From assembly GCA_947447465.1 (NCBI GenBank), contig CANFKE010000035.1:1-44029 (forward strand): a stretch of 44,029 nt of DNA, read 5' to 3'. Source of the DNA: Chitinophagaceae bacterium (lineage in GTDB: Bacteria > Bacteroidota > Bacteroidia > Chitinophagales > Chitinophagaceae). The notes beneath the pieces were generated by a model. It was not told where the DNA came from, searched no databases, and worked only from the letters and a program-made list of their open reading frames with translations. The translations under genes and the position numbers were made by a program. This document shows, piece after piece, positions 8,234 to 16,228 of this stretch. Within the stretch, counting starts at the first letter, position 1; every line of letters starts with the position of its first letter.

Positions 8234-8346
8234 AAAATTATTTGCGGGTAATTTACACTGATTTTGTCAAATCAGATATATGGCAATAATACCACATCTA
8301 GTGGTCGTTGGTTCTTTTACAGTAATTTCGCCCCTCGTTATTGATT

Positions 8347-9801
8347 ATGATCACACGTCTAATATCCATATTATCTTTTTTATTGCTGTTATCTCTAACG
8401 GGAATGGCACAAAATAATAATGATAGCTGGACTCCGATCCCTGCTCAACATTATGGCTTCATTCATTACGATGAGAATGTGATCAGTTTACCTGATGGAC
8501 TGGATGCATTTTTTCAAAAATTGCAGTTGCTGAAGCATACACATAGCGGACGGGTGAATGTAATACACATAGGTGATTCTCATACGCAGGCCGACGGTGT
8601 TACTGCGGTAGTGCGCTTAGGCATGCAGGAATATTTTGGGAATGCCGGCCGAGGGTTGGTGTTCCCGTATCAACTTGCTAATTCCAATGCGCCGCATGAT
8701 ATAAGGTCGTCTTCCAATACTTCATGGAAAAGTAATCGGCTCACCAGTCCAGATAAGCCGATAGCTACAGGTATCTCCGGTTATGGTATTCATACAGCCA
8801 ATCAAAATGCTACGGTAAATATCGGATTGAAAGATATGGATGGCAGGCAGGAACGATTTAATCGTTTGGTCTTCTTCTTGTGCAATGATAATGTTTGCTA
8901 CAGGATGACAGATAGTAATCTTGCTTCGCCATTTGTATTTAATACCACTAAAAGTACTTCTGATAATTCATTTACAGTGAATACAGAGTCATTGATCACA
9001 GGTTTTCAACTAACGAAAGTCAGTTCTTCAGTTCCGGTAGAATATAGTTTTTACGGAGTCTCTCTTGAAAAGAGGGATACACCGGGCGTATTGTATCATA
9101 CTATTGGTGTGAACGGAGCCCGTTACGATCAGTTTTTACAGAATGATCTTTTTTGGTCTCAGTTGAAAGACCTGAATGGTGATCTATTCATTGTTTCTTT
9201 AGGTACCAATGAAGCGCAGAATCCTTCAGTAAATGAAGCCTCGTTTGCAGCTACCTGCGATTCTTTTATCAGAATGATCCGTCACATAGCACCTCATGCT
9301 GCAGTACTGATCACTACACCTGCCGGCTCCTATTTTCGCAAGAAGAAACCTAATGCATCAATTCAGAATGTAGCCAATGCGCTGAAAATGCATTGTAATG
9401 CGTCTCGGATTCCTTATTGGGACTTATTGAAAGTCAGCGGAGGTGTGCCGGGTACCTTATCATGGAAAAAACAAAGCCTCATCAGTCAGGATCTGGTACA
9501 TTATAACAATGCGGGTTATTATCTGCAAGGACAATTGTTGCTGAATGCGCTGGCTAAGGCATATAATCATTTCGATAAAATGCATCCTTATATTGCCAGG
9601 AAGGCTGCTCCTGTTAAATCATCTACTCAGTCGGCAAAGATCATCAAAGAAGAAGTGGTAAAAGCTAAGCTGACAACTGAGCCTGCAAAAGTTGCTGAGC
9701 CTGCTAAGGTAGAAGTGAAGCCACCTGTTAAGCCTGTAATTCAGGAAGATCAGCCTGCAGTCAAGCCCGGGAGTAACATAAAAGTTCAATATGAGTGGTA
9801 G
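8347..9801 (+). CDS. Secreted SGNH/GDSL-type hydrolase
   Basis: 484 residues from ATG 8347 (an in-frame TTG at 8341 is possible but less likely). The signal peptide ends TGMAQ at about residue 20. SGNH blocks are visible: block I IGDSHTQ with nucleophile Ser78, the conserved Gly before the central region, block III SLGTNE with Asn, and block V DLVHYN with Asp382 and His385. The fold is that of secreted esterases/acetylhydrolases, including peptidoglycan or polysaccharide O-acetyl esterases; the substrate is unknown. The C-terminus (about 420-484) is a Lys/Pro/Ala/Glu-rich linker with repeats like EPAKV. A TAATTTCG element (8323-8330) may be its -7 box. Confidence 0.85.
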   Translation: MITRLISILSFLLLLSLTGMAQNNNDSWTPIPAQHYGFIHYDENVISLPDGLDAFFQKLQLLKHTHSGRVNVIHIGDSHTQADGVTAVVRLGMQEYFGNAGRGLVFPYQLANSNAPHDIRSSSNTSWKSNRLTSPDKPIATGISGYGIHTANQNATVNIGLKDMDGRQERFNRLVFFLCNDNVCYRMTDSNLASPFVFNTTKSTSDNSFTVNTESLITGFQLTKVSSSVPVEYSFYGVSLEKRDTPGVLYHTIGVNGARYDQFLQNDLFWSQLKDLNGDLFIVSLGTNEAQNPSVNEASFAATCDSFIRMIRHIAPHAAVLITTPAGSYFRKKKPNASIQNVANALKMHCNASRIPYWDLLKVSGGVPGTLSWKKQSLISQDLVHYNNAGYYLQGQLLLNALAKAYNHFDKMHPYIARKAAPVKSSTQSAKIIKEEVVKAKLTTEPAKVAEPAKVEVKPPVKPVIQEDQPAVKPGSNIKVQYEW

Positions 9802-9852
9802 TAGGCTAAATACAAAATTGTGTCGTAAAGGGTTTCATTACCGAATTAATAC

Positions 9853-9860
9853 TAAATTTG
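9853..9860 (+). promoter_or_regulatory. -7 element of Omp28-like gene
   Basis: TAAATTTG is an exact consensus match ending 18 nt before ATG 9879. It overlaps the in-frame TTG at 9858, which argues that the TTG is not the start codon. Confidence 0.5.
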
Positions 9861-9878
9861 AAATTCATTAGCTCTGAT

Positions 9879-10778
9879 ATGAAAAAAATATTATTGACAG
9901 CAGGAATTGGTGTCTTGCTTATAACTTCTTGCAAAGAGAAGCCACCTTATATTAATCTTTCCACAACACCAGTTGCACCAAAGGTCGATACTACATATGT
10001 ATTAACTACTGTGCCTGTAGCTGAACCGCATAATATACTTATTGAAAATTTTACCGGTGCAACTTGTTCAAATTGTCCTGCAGCTCACGATGTTTTGCAT
10101 GGCATTGATAGTGTTTACGCCGGTCGTATCAATATCGTTTCTCTATACATAAAGAACTTCAGTCAAACTACACCGCCGGAGGGTTTCCATACTGATTTCA
10201 GGACACAGGGTGCTACCGATATCATGAATAGTGTATTCCCCGTTGTATCCGGTATGCCATGCGCTGGTATTGACAGATTGCCACTGGGTGATGCAGGTAC
10301 CTACGGTAACATTAATCTTATTGGCCGTGATCAATGGAACTCTATTGTTGCCAGCCATATAGGCTCGGGTGATAGTGTGAACCTAACGCTTACAAGTACT
10401 TTTGATACTGGTACTCGTATGGCCACGATCAACCTTAAGATCACCTATGTTGAAGAGATCAGCATTCCGCAAAATTTCTCTATCGTTGTTGTTGAAGATA
10501 GCTTTGTTGATGTTCAGGAATTCCCGACACATTTCGATACTGCTTATCATTTTAATGATATATATCGCGGTTCCGTTACAAGTGGTGCTTTTGGCGAAAC
10601 AGTCTTGTCTTCTATTCCTGTGAAAACCAAGGGACGTGTATATGATGTTACCTATAATTATCATGTAGATACTGCATGGAACCCTGCTCATTGCAGATTG
10701 GTGGCTTATGTTACCCGTGGAGCAGCAACAGGTGGCGGATATGTCTATCAGTCTAAACAGTCAAAACTAAAACCATAG
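9879..10778 (+). CDS. Omp28-related lipoprotein
   Basis: 299 residues from ATG 9879. The lipoprotein signal peptide has the lipobox LITSC with Cys18. The first domain starts ILIENFTGATCSNCPAAH, the hallmark of the Omp28/Omp26 family: a thioredoxin-like fold with a CxxC at Cys63 and Cys66. The C-terminal half is beta-rich. Family knowledge: first described as a Porphyromonas outer-membrane antigen; many members are surface or periplasmic lipoproteins of unknown function. The vicinal CxxC suggests a thiol role, but this is inference. A strong bidirectional terminator follows. Confidence 0.83.
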   Translation: MKKILLTAGIGVLLITSCKEKPPYINLSTTPVAPKVDTTYVLTTVPVAEPHNILIENFTGATCSNCPAAHDVLHGIDSVYAGRINIVSLYIKNFSQTTPPEGFHTDFRTQGATDIMNSVFPVVSGMPCAGIDRLPLGDAGTYGNINLIGRDQWNSIVASHIGSGDSVNLTLTSTFDTGTRMATINLKITYVEEISIPQNFSIVVVEDSFVDVQEFPTHFDTAYHFNDIYRGSVTSGAFGETVLSSIPVKTKGRVYDVTYNYHVDTAWNPAHCRLVAYVTRGAATGGGYVYQSKQSKLKP

Positions 10779-10816
10779 TGCGATAGCAATACCTTTACAA
10801 TTATATCGATATCAAT

Positions 10817-10850
10817 AAAATAAGCGGGATCTTCTGATCCCGCTTATTTT
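10817..10850. terminator. Bidirectional terminator
   Basis: A perfect 15-bp stem (10817-10831 with 10836-10850), core AGCGGGATC, with a 4-nt loop. A and T tracts on the two sides serve the convergent Omp28-like gene and the leftward gene ending at 10863. Confidence 0.9.
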
Positions 10851-10862
10851 ATGATGGAAAGA

Positions 10863-12392
10863 TCATTCTTCTTCATCTTCCTTTTTGGTGTCATCATCCT
10901 TTTTAGAAGAGTCTTTCTTGGTCTTATCTTTTACCGGCTCATCTTCATCGTCCTTTTTGGGAGTTTTTTTCTTTACATCTTCCTTCTTTACCTCAGGTTC
11001 TTTTTTGGTATCTTCTTTTTTATCCGGGTTGTCTTTTTTGTCTTTAGTATCCGACTTATCATTTTTACTGCCCGGGTCGTGTAACGGATCCTTACTCTTC
11101 TTTTCCGTATCCTCTTTCTTTTTGTCACCACTGTCGCCATTGTCAGGCTGATCTTTCTTTTCCGTGATCACCTGATCTTTAGTGCTGCCACCGGCGTTAT
11201 TATCCAGTATTCTATCCAGTTTTTCCATTTTGGCTTGCGACAGGTCTTTCTGTGCCAGTTCCACATCATATCCCGTCTGGTTCTCTCCATTGGTCCATGA
11301 TCCTGTATATACCTTACTACTCAGTTCCAGGTCCATAACGCCTACAGGCTCCTCCATCACCCATTTGCCATCTTCAGTTTTTGAAATTTCGAGTTTAATA
11401 TAGTCTTGCATATCTCCAAACTTATAGAGCCCGTCCCAATTAGTAACTTTGCCCTGCGCGTTTTTCATATACCTTACATATAATTCCACCGGTATTTCAT
11501 CATCAAATTTTCCTTTATACAATTTCCTATCTACGACCTCTCTTCTCATCTTATTATTCTCATCGTCAACTGCAGGAGCCGAACTAAGCAAAAGGTCTCT
11601 TCTTATTTTTACAGAATCAACAGGCAATTGCGGTCCACTTGCTTTTTTCTTTTCATCCGCCAGTCTTATAGAATCCTTTCTTACGGAGTCTTTATATGCC
11701 AAACTCAAAACACCTGTATCTGCTTTTGCAGAGTCTTCCTTACGTTGCAGGTCCAATTGTTGTAGTTTCCTCAGATACTTTCGTTCTGCCTTTTCGCGCT
11801 CCAGATATTGGTCAATATTATTTGCCTCCAGTACATTGAGTACCTGCCCCCCACAGAAGAAACCATTGATCTTCTGTATTTCAGTTATGGTGATACAATA
11901 GGTAGTGCTGCTCAGCATATCTCTAACGAACATATACCCTTTAAAGCGGTCCGGAGCTATCCTGCGCATTCCTTCAAGCCCGGGAGTTATACCTGATTTT
12001 TGGAGCTCATATCGTTGCATTACAATACCTTTCCAATTGATACCGGAGTCCTCTCCCTTTCTCAGCGTTTCTGCAAACCGTCCAATGATAGCATGATTAT
12101 AAAAAGGGTCAAGGTCTATCAGTACAGTAGGGTGGTCTCTCAGGTCATTTAGTTCTTTTTGTGCCTCCGGTGTTTGGTCCGAGTTATGCGTTACCATTCG
12201 CCACAGTGTATCCAGCGGAGGGAAAAGATTATAGTAACCAATCGTATCTTTTGTTCTGAGGCATTGTAAAACATGTTCCATCAATTCGCCTTCAGTTCGT
12301 GGCGCACCCATGTATCTGTGACGCCGCCCTATGGCATCAGCATCGGTACAGAAAAGTAAAAAACATGTAATAAAAATATATAAAGCCTTCAT
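10863..12392 (-). CDS. Secreted protein of unknown function with long charged C-terminal tail
   Basis: 509 residues; no family recognised. The signal peptide is about residues 1-21 (FITCFLLFCTDADA). The folded part (about 25-400) contains helical Lys/Arg/Glu-rich stretches around 205-270 and a beta-rich segment about 285-390 (VELYVRYMKNAQG, WTNGENQTGYDVEL). The last 110 or so residues are almost only Lys, Asp, Glu, Ser, Thr and Pro, with repeated KKDD/KKED blocks, and must be disordered. A near-consensus -7 element (TAACTTTA, minus strand, 12406-12413) with TTTG 17 nt upstream precedes it. It is divergent from dcd. It probably acts in the periplasm or at the cell surface. Confidence 0.8.
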   Translation of the reverse strand: MKALYIFITCFLLFCTDADAIGRRHRYMGAPRTEGELMEHVLQCLRTKDTIGYYNLFPPLDTLWRMVTHNSDQTPEAQKELNDLRDHPTVLIDLDPFYNHAIIGRFAETLRKGEDSGINWKGIVMQRYELQKSGITPGLEGMRRIAPDRFKGYMFVRDMLSSTTYCITITEIQKINGFFCGGQVLNVLEANNIDQYLEREKAERKYLRKLQQLDLQRKEDSAKADTGVLSLAYKDSVRKDSIRLADEKKKASGPQLPVDSVKIRRDLLLSSAPAVDDENNKMRREVVDRKLYKGKFDDEIPVELYVRYMKNAQGKVTNWDGLYKFGDMQDYIKLEISKTEDGKWVMEEPVGVMDLELSSKVYTGSWTNGENQTGYDVELAQKDLSQAKMEKLDRILDNNAGGSTKDQVITEKKDQPDNGDSGDKKKEDTEKKSKDPLHDPGSKNDKSDTKDKKDNPDKKEDTKKEPEVKKEDVKKKTPKKDDEDEPVKDKTKKDSSKKDDDTKKEDEEE

Positions 12393-12485
12393 TGTGGTTT
12401 CGCGATAAAGTTAGTTATTTCAACGTAAAACAAATTATAGTTGCCTAACCATGTATTTGTAAAAATAACAATGTAATTATTGTCA

Positions 12486-12516
12486 TTTACAATTCCGAAA
12501 TACAGCTATATATTTG
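12486..12516 (+). promoter_or_regulatory. dcd promoter
   Basis: A TTTA (-33) at 12486-12489, a 19-bp spacer, and TATATTTG (-7, exact) at 12509-12516. The -7 box ends only 4 nt before the dcd ATG at 12521, so the transcript would start at or next to the start codon. Confidence 0.6.
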
Positions 12517-12520
12517 CCGT

Positions 12521-13057
12521 ATGATTCTTTCTGATAAAAGCATACTTGAAGAGATTGAAAAGGGAAATATTGTGATCGAACCATACGATCGTAAGAACCT
12601 TGGCTCAAACTCATATGACGTTCATCTGGGCAAGTATCTGGCTATATACAATGATACATTGCTTGATGCACGTAAACATAATACCATCAGTCATTTTGAA
12701 ATACCTGAGGAAGGTTATGTTCTTCAACCGGCATCATTGTATCTTGGTGTAACTATGGAATATACCGAGACGCATGCGCATGTGCCTTTTTTGGAGGGTA
12801 AATCATCTACCGGTCGTTTAGGTATAGATATACATGCTACTGCCGGTAAGGGCGATGTTGGTTTTTGCAATGCCTGGACGCTTGAGATATCATGTGTGCA
12901 GCCGGTACGAATCTATGCGGGAATGCCTATTGGTCAGTTGATCTATTTCCCTGTTTTGGGAGATGTTATTAATCCTTACAATAGCAAAGACAATGCTAAA
13001 TATACCGGACGAAATATGAAGCCGGTAGAAAGTATGATGTGGAAGAACAAATTCTAA
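12521..13057 (+). CDS. dcd: dCTP deaminase
   Basis: 178 residues, in the normal family range. The trimeric dUTPase-fold signature is intact: LGSNSYDVHLG near 27-37, EGKSSTGRLG (92-101), HATAGKGDVGFCNAWTLEI with catalytic Glu122, GMPIGQLIYF with Gln139, and C-terminal YTGRN for nucleotide binding. It deaminates dCTP to dUTP, feeding thymidylate synthesis; the bifunctional dUTP-forming type cannot be excluded. The start codon is nearly abutted by the promoter. A strong terminator follows. Confidence 0.95.
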   Translation: MILSDKSILEEIEKGNIVIEPYDRKNLGSNSYDVHLGKYLAIYNDTLLDARKHNTISHFEIPEEGYVLQPASLYLGVTMEYTETHAHVPFLEGKSSTGRLGIDIHATAGKGDVGFCNAWTLEISCVQPVRIYAGMPIGQLIYFPVLGDVINPYNSKDNAKYTGRNMKPVESMMWKNKF

Positions 13058-13080
13058 GTTGGATCTCAGTGGTATTTAAT

Positions 13081-13110
13081 AAAAAACGAACCCCTACTGG
13101 TTCGTTTTTT
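13081..13110 (+). terminator. Terminator after dcd
   Basis: A 12-bp perfect stem AAAAAACGAACC (13081-13092) with its complement at 13099-13110, a 6-nt loop and a terminal run of six T. Confidence 0.85.
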
Positions 13111-13147
13111 ATTTTATCCCTACGGGCTATCCCTTACGCTCATTTGT

Positions 13148-13155
13148 TACTTTTG
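13148..13155 (+). promoter_or_regulatory. -7 element of rnhA promoter
   Basis: TACTTTTG, an exact consensus match, ends 8 nt before ATG 13164. It gives a very short leader. Confidence 0.5.
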
Positions 13156-13163
13156 CATAGTAA

Positions 13164-13625
13164 ATGTCACAGCTAATAATTTATACAGATGGGTCGTCGA
13201 GGGGAAATCCGGGACCCGGCGGATACGGGATAGTAATGCAATGGGGGAGTGTAGTAAAAGAACTATCTCAAGGATACAGACTTACTACTAACAATCGTAT
13301 GGAATTGTTAGCAGTGATCGTAGCGCTCGAGTCACTTACTCGTCCGGGTATTGATGTTACTATCTATACTGACTCTGCATACGTGGTCAATTCTATAGAA
13401 AAAAAGTGGGTCTTTGGTTGGGCTAAAAAAGGCTTTGTGGGTAAAAAGAATGCTGATCTCTGGATGCGTTTTCTGAATATTTACAAGAAACACAATGTGA
13501 AAATGGTCTGGGTAAAAGGTCATGCTACTAATGCCGGCAACAATCGTTGCGATGTGCTGGCAACAGAAGCTGCAGATAGTCGTAAATGGCTGGAAGATGT
13601 TGGCTACGAGAAAGAAACTGCTTGA
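13164..13625 (+). CDS. rnhA: Ribonuclease HI
   Basis: 153 residues, the standard size. Catalytic acids are Asp9 (IYTDGSSRGNPGPGG), Glu47 (NNRMELLA), Asp70 (IYTDSAY) and Asp130 (NNRCDVLA). His120 in VKGHA completes the active site. It removes RNA from RNA-DNA hybrids such as primers and R-loops. It follows dcd after a terminator and its own -7 element and precedes dapF by 52 bp. Confidence 0.96.
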   Translation: MSQLIIYTDGSSRGNPGPGGYGIVMQWGSVVKELSQGYRLTTNNRMELLAVIVALESLTRPGIDVTIYTDSAYVVNSIEKKWVFGWAKKGFVGKKNADLWMRFLNIYKKHNVKMVWVKGHATNAGNNRCDVLATEAADSRKWLEDVGYEKETA

Positions 13626-13677
13626 TATTGTGTTAGGTGACATGATTTGAAAATAACGTTTAACAACTTGTGGGATT

Positions 13678-14475
13678 ATGAAATTCTATAAATACCAGGG
13701 AACCGGGAACGATTTTATCTTACTGGATAATAGGGAAGGAAATATTATGCTCACTACAGAGCAAATAGCAGGTCTGTGTCATCGCAGATTTGGAGTAGGT
13801 GCAGATGGACTTATGCTACTGGAGCAGGCAGAAGGATATGATTTCAGAATGGTCTATTACAACTCTGATGGCAGCGAAAGTACTATGTGCGGTAACGGAG
13901 GCAGGTGTATTACTGCATTTGCTGCTTTGCTGGGTGTAATTACTGATAAAGCCCGTTTTCTGGCAATAGATGGAGCGCATACTGCAACTATACACCTTGA
14001 TGGTTCAATTAGCCTGCACATGGTAGATGTGAACAACATTGAATTGGGTGAAGATCATGCCATATTGAATACCGGATCACCCCACTATATTGAATGGGTG
14101 GATGATGTTGTAAATACAGATGTGTATGCTTATGGCAATGAGATAAGGAACCGCAATGAGTATCAGCCTGCAGGTATCAATGTTAATTTTGTGCAGGTAG
14201 TTGGCGATAATCAATTGTTGGTGCGTACTTATGAACGTGGGGTAGAGGATGAGACACTGAGTTGCGGCACAGGGGTTACAGCAGCGGCCATCGCGGCAAC
14301 GGCAGATGCCACAGGTACTTTTCTTACAGAAATAGAAACTCCGGGTGGAGTTTTACAGGTATCATTTATCAAAGACACGCCATACAGTGCTAAAGACGTA
14401 ATACTGATAGGTCCTGCTGAATTTGTATTTTCAGGTGAGTTCACAGAAAATAATATTGAAATATCACTTAATTAA
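13678..14475 (+). CDS. dapF: Diaminopimelate epimerase
   Basis: 265 residues. The N-terminus MKFYKYQGTGNDFILLDN is the family signature. The two catalytic cysteines sit in MCGNGGRC (Cys71) and LSCGTG (Cys196), giving the two-base mechanism that converts LL- to meso-diaminopimelate for lysine and peptidoglycan. It is cofactor-independent and cytosolic. With mpl later in the window, it supports a meso-DAP-type peptidoglycan. Confidence 0.96.
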   Translation: MKFYKYQGTGNDFILLDNREGNIMLTTEQIAGLCHRRFGVGADGLMLLEQAEGYDFRMVYYNSDGSESTMCGNGGRCITAFAALLGVITDKARFLAIDGAHTATIHLDGSISLHMVDVNNIELGEDHAILNTGSPHYIEWVDDVVNTDVYAYGNEIRNRNEYQPAGINVNFVQVVGDNQLLVRTYERGVEDETLSCGTGVTAAAIAATADATGTFLTEIETPGGVLQVSFIKDTPYSAKDVILIGPAEFVFSGEFTENNIEISLN

Positions 14476-14613
14476 ATTGTTGATGCCCCAATACTGATGA
14501 CAGGTGGGTAGTTTGTCGTCATACGTTCATTGGTCAGGTTATTTGTATATCTTATAGCCTGATTGCATAAAATAGTTGAGTGCCCTCTAACTTCGCACAC
14601 AAAATCCTTCTTT

Positions 14614-16224
14614 ATGGCTTATCGCTATAGTTACATTCCTGCTCAGTCAACCGGATATTTTTCACGGTTGGTCACAGATTATCTCACCCATAAAGAAGGA
14701 ATAAAGCCTTTCTTTAAGTTTAATTGGGATAGTAAGGGATTAAGCGATGCTATAGATGAGCGGGGAAAGTATCCTGTAAACAGAAAGATACTCATCCAGG
14801 CTTTGAACAGGCAATATGCCGATCTGGCCAAGCACCAAAAAGTAGAAAGAAATCTGGAATTGCTGGCTGATGATAATACTTATACCATTTGTACAGCTCA
14901 TCAGCCCAATTTGCTTACAGGTTATCTATACTTTGTTTACAAGATCTTACATGCGGTAAAATTATCTGATGAGCTCAACATAGCCCATCCCGACAAAAAA
15001 TTTGTACCCGTGTATTATATGGGTAGCGAGGATAATGATATTGAAGAATTGGGTGTATTCAAATTCAGGGGACAGAAATATGTATGGGATGGTGATGGAC
15101 AGAAAGGTGCTGTGGGTAGGATGAATACAACAGGGCTCAAAAAAATGCTCAATGAGCTGTTTCGCTTATTTGGTCCTCCGGGAAAAGATGCAGATCGGCT
15201 ACAAGAAATATTTACACAAGCCTATCTGAAACACAAAACAGTAGGTGCCGCTACCCGGTTTCTGGTCAATGAACTTTTTGGCCGTTTTGGTGTTATTGTA
15301 CTGGATCCGGATGATGCAGCATTGAAATCTACTTACATTCCCGTAATGGAGGATGAATTGCTGAACCAAAGTTCTGCTCCTATTCTTGCAAAACAAATTG
15401 CCTTATTGGGAGCCAATTATAAAATACAGGCGCATCCTCGTGAGATCAATCTTTTTTATCTGGCAGATCAGATCAGAGAAAGAATAGAAAAGAAAGATGA
15501 TGATAAATGGGCAGTGCTGAATACTGATATTGCCTGGAATAAAGAACAATTGCTTGCTGAATTGTATGCTCATCCCGAGCGATTCAGTCCCAATGTTATG
15601 TTGAGAGGATTGTATCAGGAAACAATACTTCCGGATGTTGCCTTCATTGGTGGCGGGGCTGAGGTCGCTTATTGGATGCAACTTAAAACATTGTTCGAGC
15701 ATTATAATGGCTTTTTCCCTTGCATATTTCTTCGTCAGTCAGTCATGTTGATGAATGATCATCAGGAAAAGCTGCAGCACAGTTTGGAATTTACAACCGA
15801 GGAGATCTTCCGACAAGAGGAAGAACTGGTGAAATTATATGTTTCACGTTATGGTACATCAGATTATAGTACACATCACGAGACTGCTGCAATGGAGGAA
15901 TTGTTCTCCTCTCTGAAAGCCAAAGCGATCAACGTAGATAAGACATTAGGTCCCTCTTCTGATGCTGTTCTTACCAGAATGAAACATCAGTTAGATACAC
16001 TGCAGAAAAAAATGATGCGTGCAGAAAAACGCAAAATGCAGGTTCAGCTTGATCGACTTTCCCGTCTAAAAGATGAATTATTTCCCAATGGAGGGCTTCA
16101 GGAGCGAGTGGATAATTTTTCAGAGTATTACATGGAGCAGGGAGAGTCACTTTTTGATGCTATCGTAGAAGGCATCCGCCCTTTGGGTGGTGAATTCCTT
16201 ATACTGCATCATTCATTGGAGTAG
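14614..16224 (+). CDS. bshC: Bacillithiol biosynthesis cysteine-adding enzyme BshC
   Basis: 536 residues from ATG 14614 (MAYRYSYIPAQSTGYFS). An upstream in-frame TTG at 14563 would overlap a -7-like element (TAACTTCG, 14588-14595), so the shorter start is preferred. Signatures: AHQPNLLTGYLYFVYKI near 110-126 (Rossmann-like nucleotide site), YYMGSEDNDIEELG, GGGAEVAYWMQLK, and a long C-terminal coiled coil. BshC is the proposed ligase adding Cys to GlcN-malate in the last step of bacillithiol synthesis. No bshA or bshB is present here. It ends 4 bp from the convergent gene's stop. Confidence 0.92.
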   Translation: MAYRYSYIPAQSTGYFSRLVTDYLTHKEGIKPFFKFNWDSKGLSDAIDERGKYPVNRKILIQALNRQYADLAKHQKVERNLELLADDNTYTICTAHQPNLLTGYLYFVYKILHAVKLSDELNIAHPDKKFVPVYYMGSEDNDIEELGVFKFRGQKYVWDGDGQKGAVGRMNTTGLKKMLNELFRLFGPPGKDADRLQEIFTQAYLKHKTVGAATRFLVNELFGRFGVIVLDPDDAALKSTYIPVMEDELLNQSSAPILAKQIALLGANYKIQAHPREINLFYLADQIRERIEKKDDDKWAVLNTDIAWNKEQLLAELYAHPERFSPNVMLRGLYQETILPDVAFIGGGAEVAYWMQLKTLFEHYNGFFPCIFLRQSVMLMNDHQEKLQHSLEFTTEEIFRQEEELVKLYVSRYGTSDYSTHHETAAMEELFSSLKAKAINVDKTLGPSSDAVLTRMKHQLDTLQKKMMRAEKRKMQVQLDRLSRLKDELFPNGGLQERVDNFSEYYMEQGESLFDAIVEGIRPLGGEFLILHHSLE

Positions 16225-16228
16225 CATT

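Noticed and set aside
8264..8278. 15-bp sequence TTGTCAAATCAGATA repeated at 43561-43575
   Set aside because: In 44 kb of A/T-rich DNA a chance 15-base match is expected about once, and the two sites share no context.
8341..8346. Upstream TTG start codons for several genes (8341, 9858, 14563, 19586, 26099, 28905)
   Set aside because: In each case a nearby ATG gives a normal signal peptide or family N-terminus; at 9858, 14563 and 19586 the longer form would also overlap a promoter -7 element.
10885..11151. Ser/Phe/Leu-rich rightward frames at 10851-11151
   Set aside because: They are the complement of the Lys/Asp/Glu-rich tail of the leftward gene; the composition is a mirror artefact.
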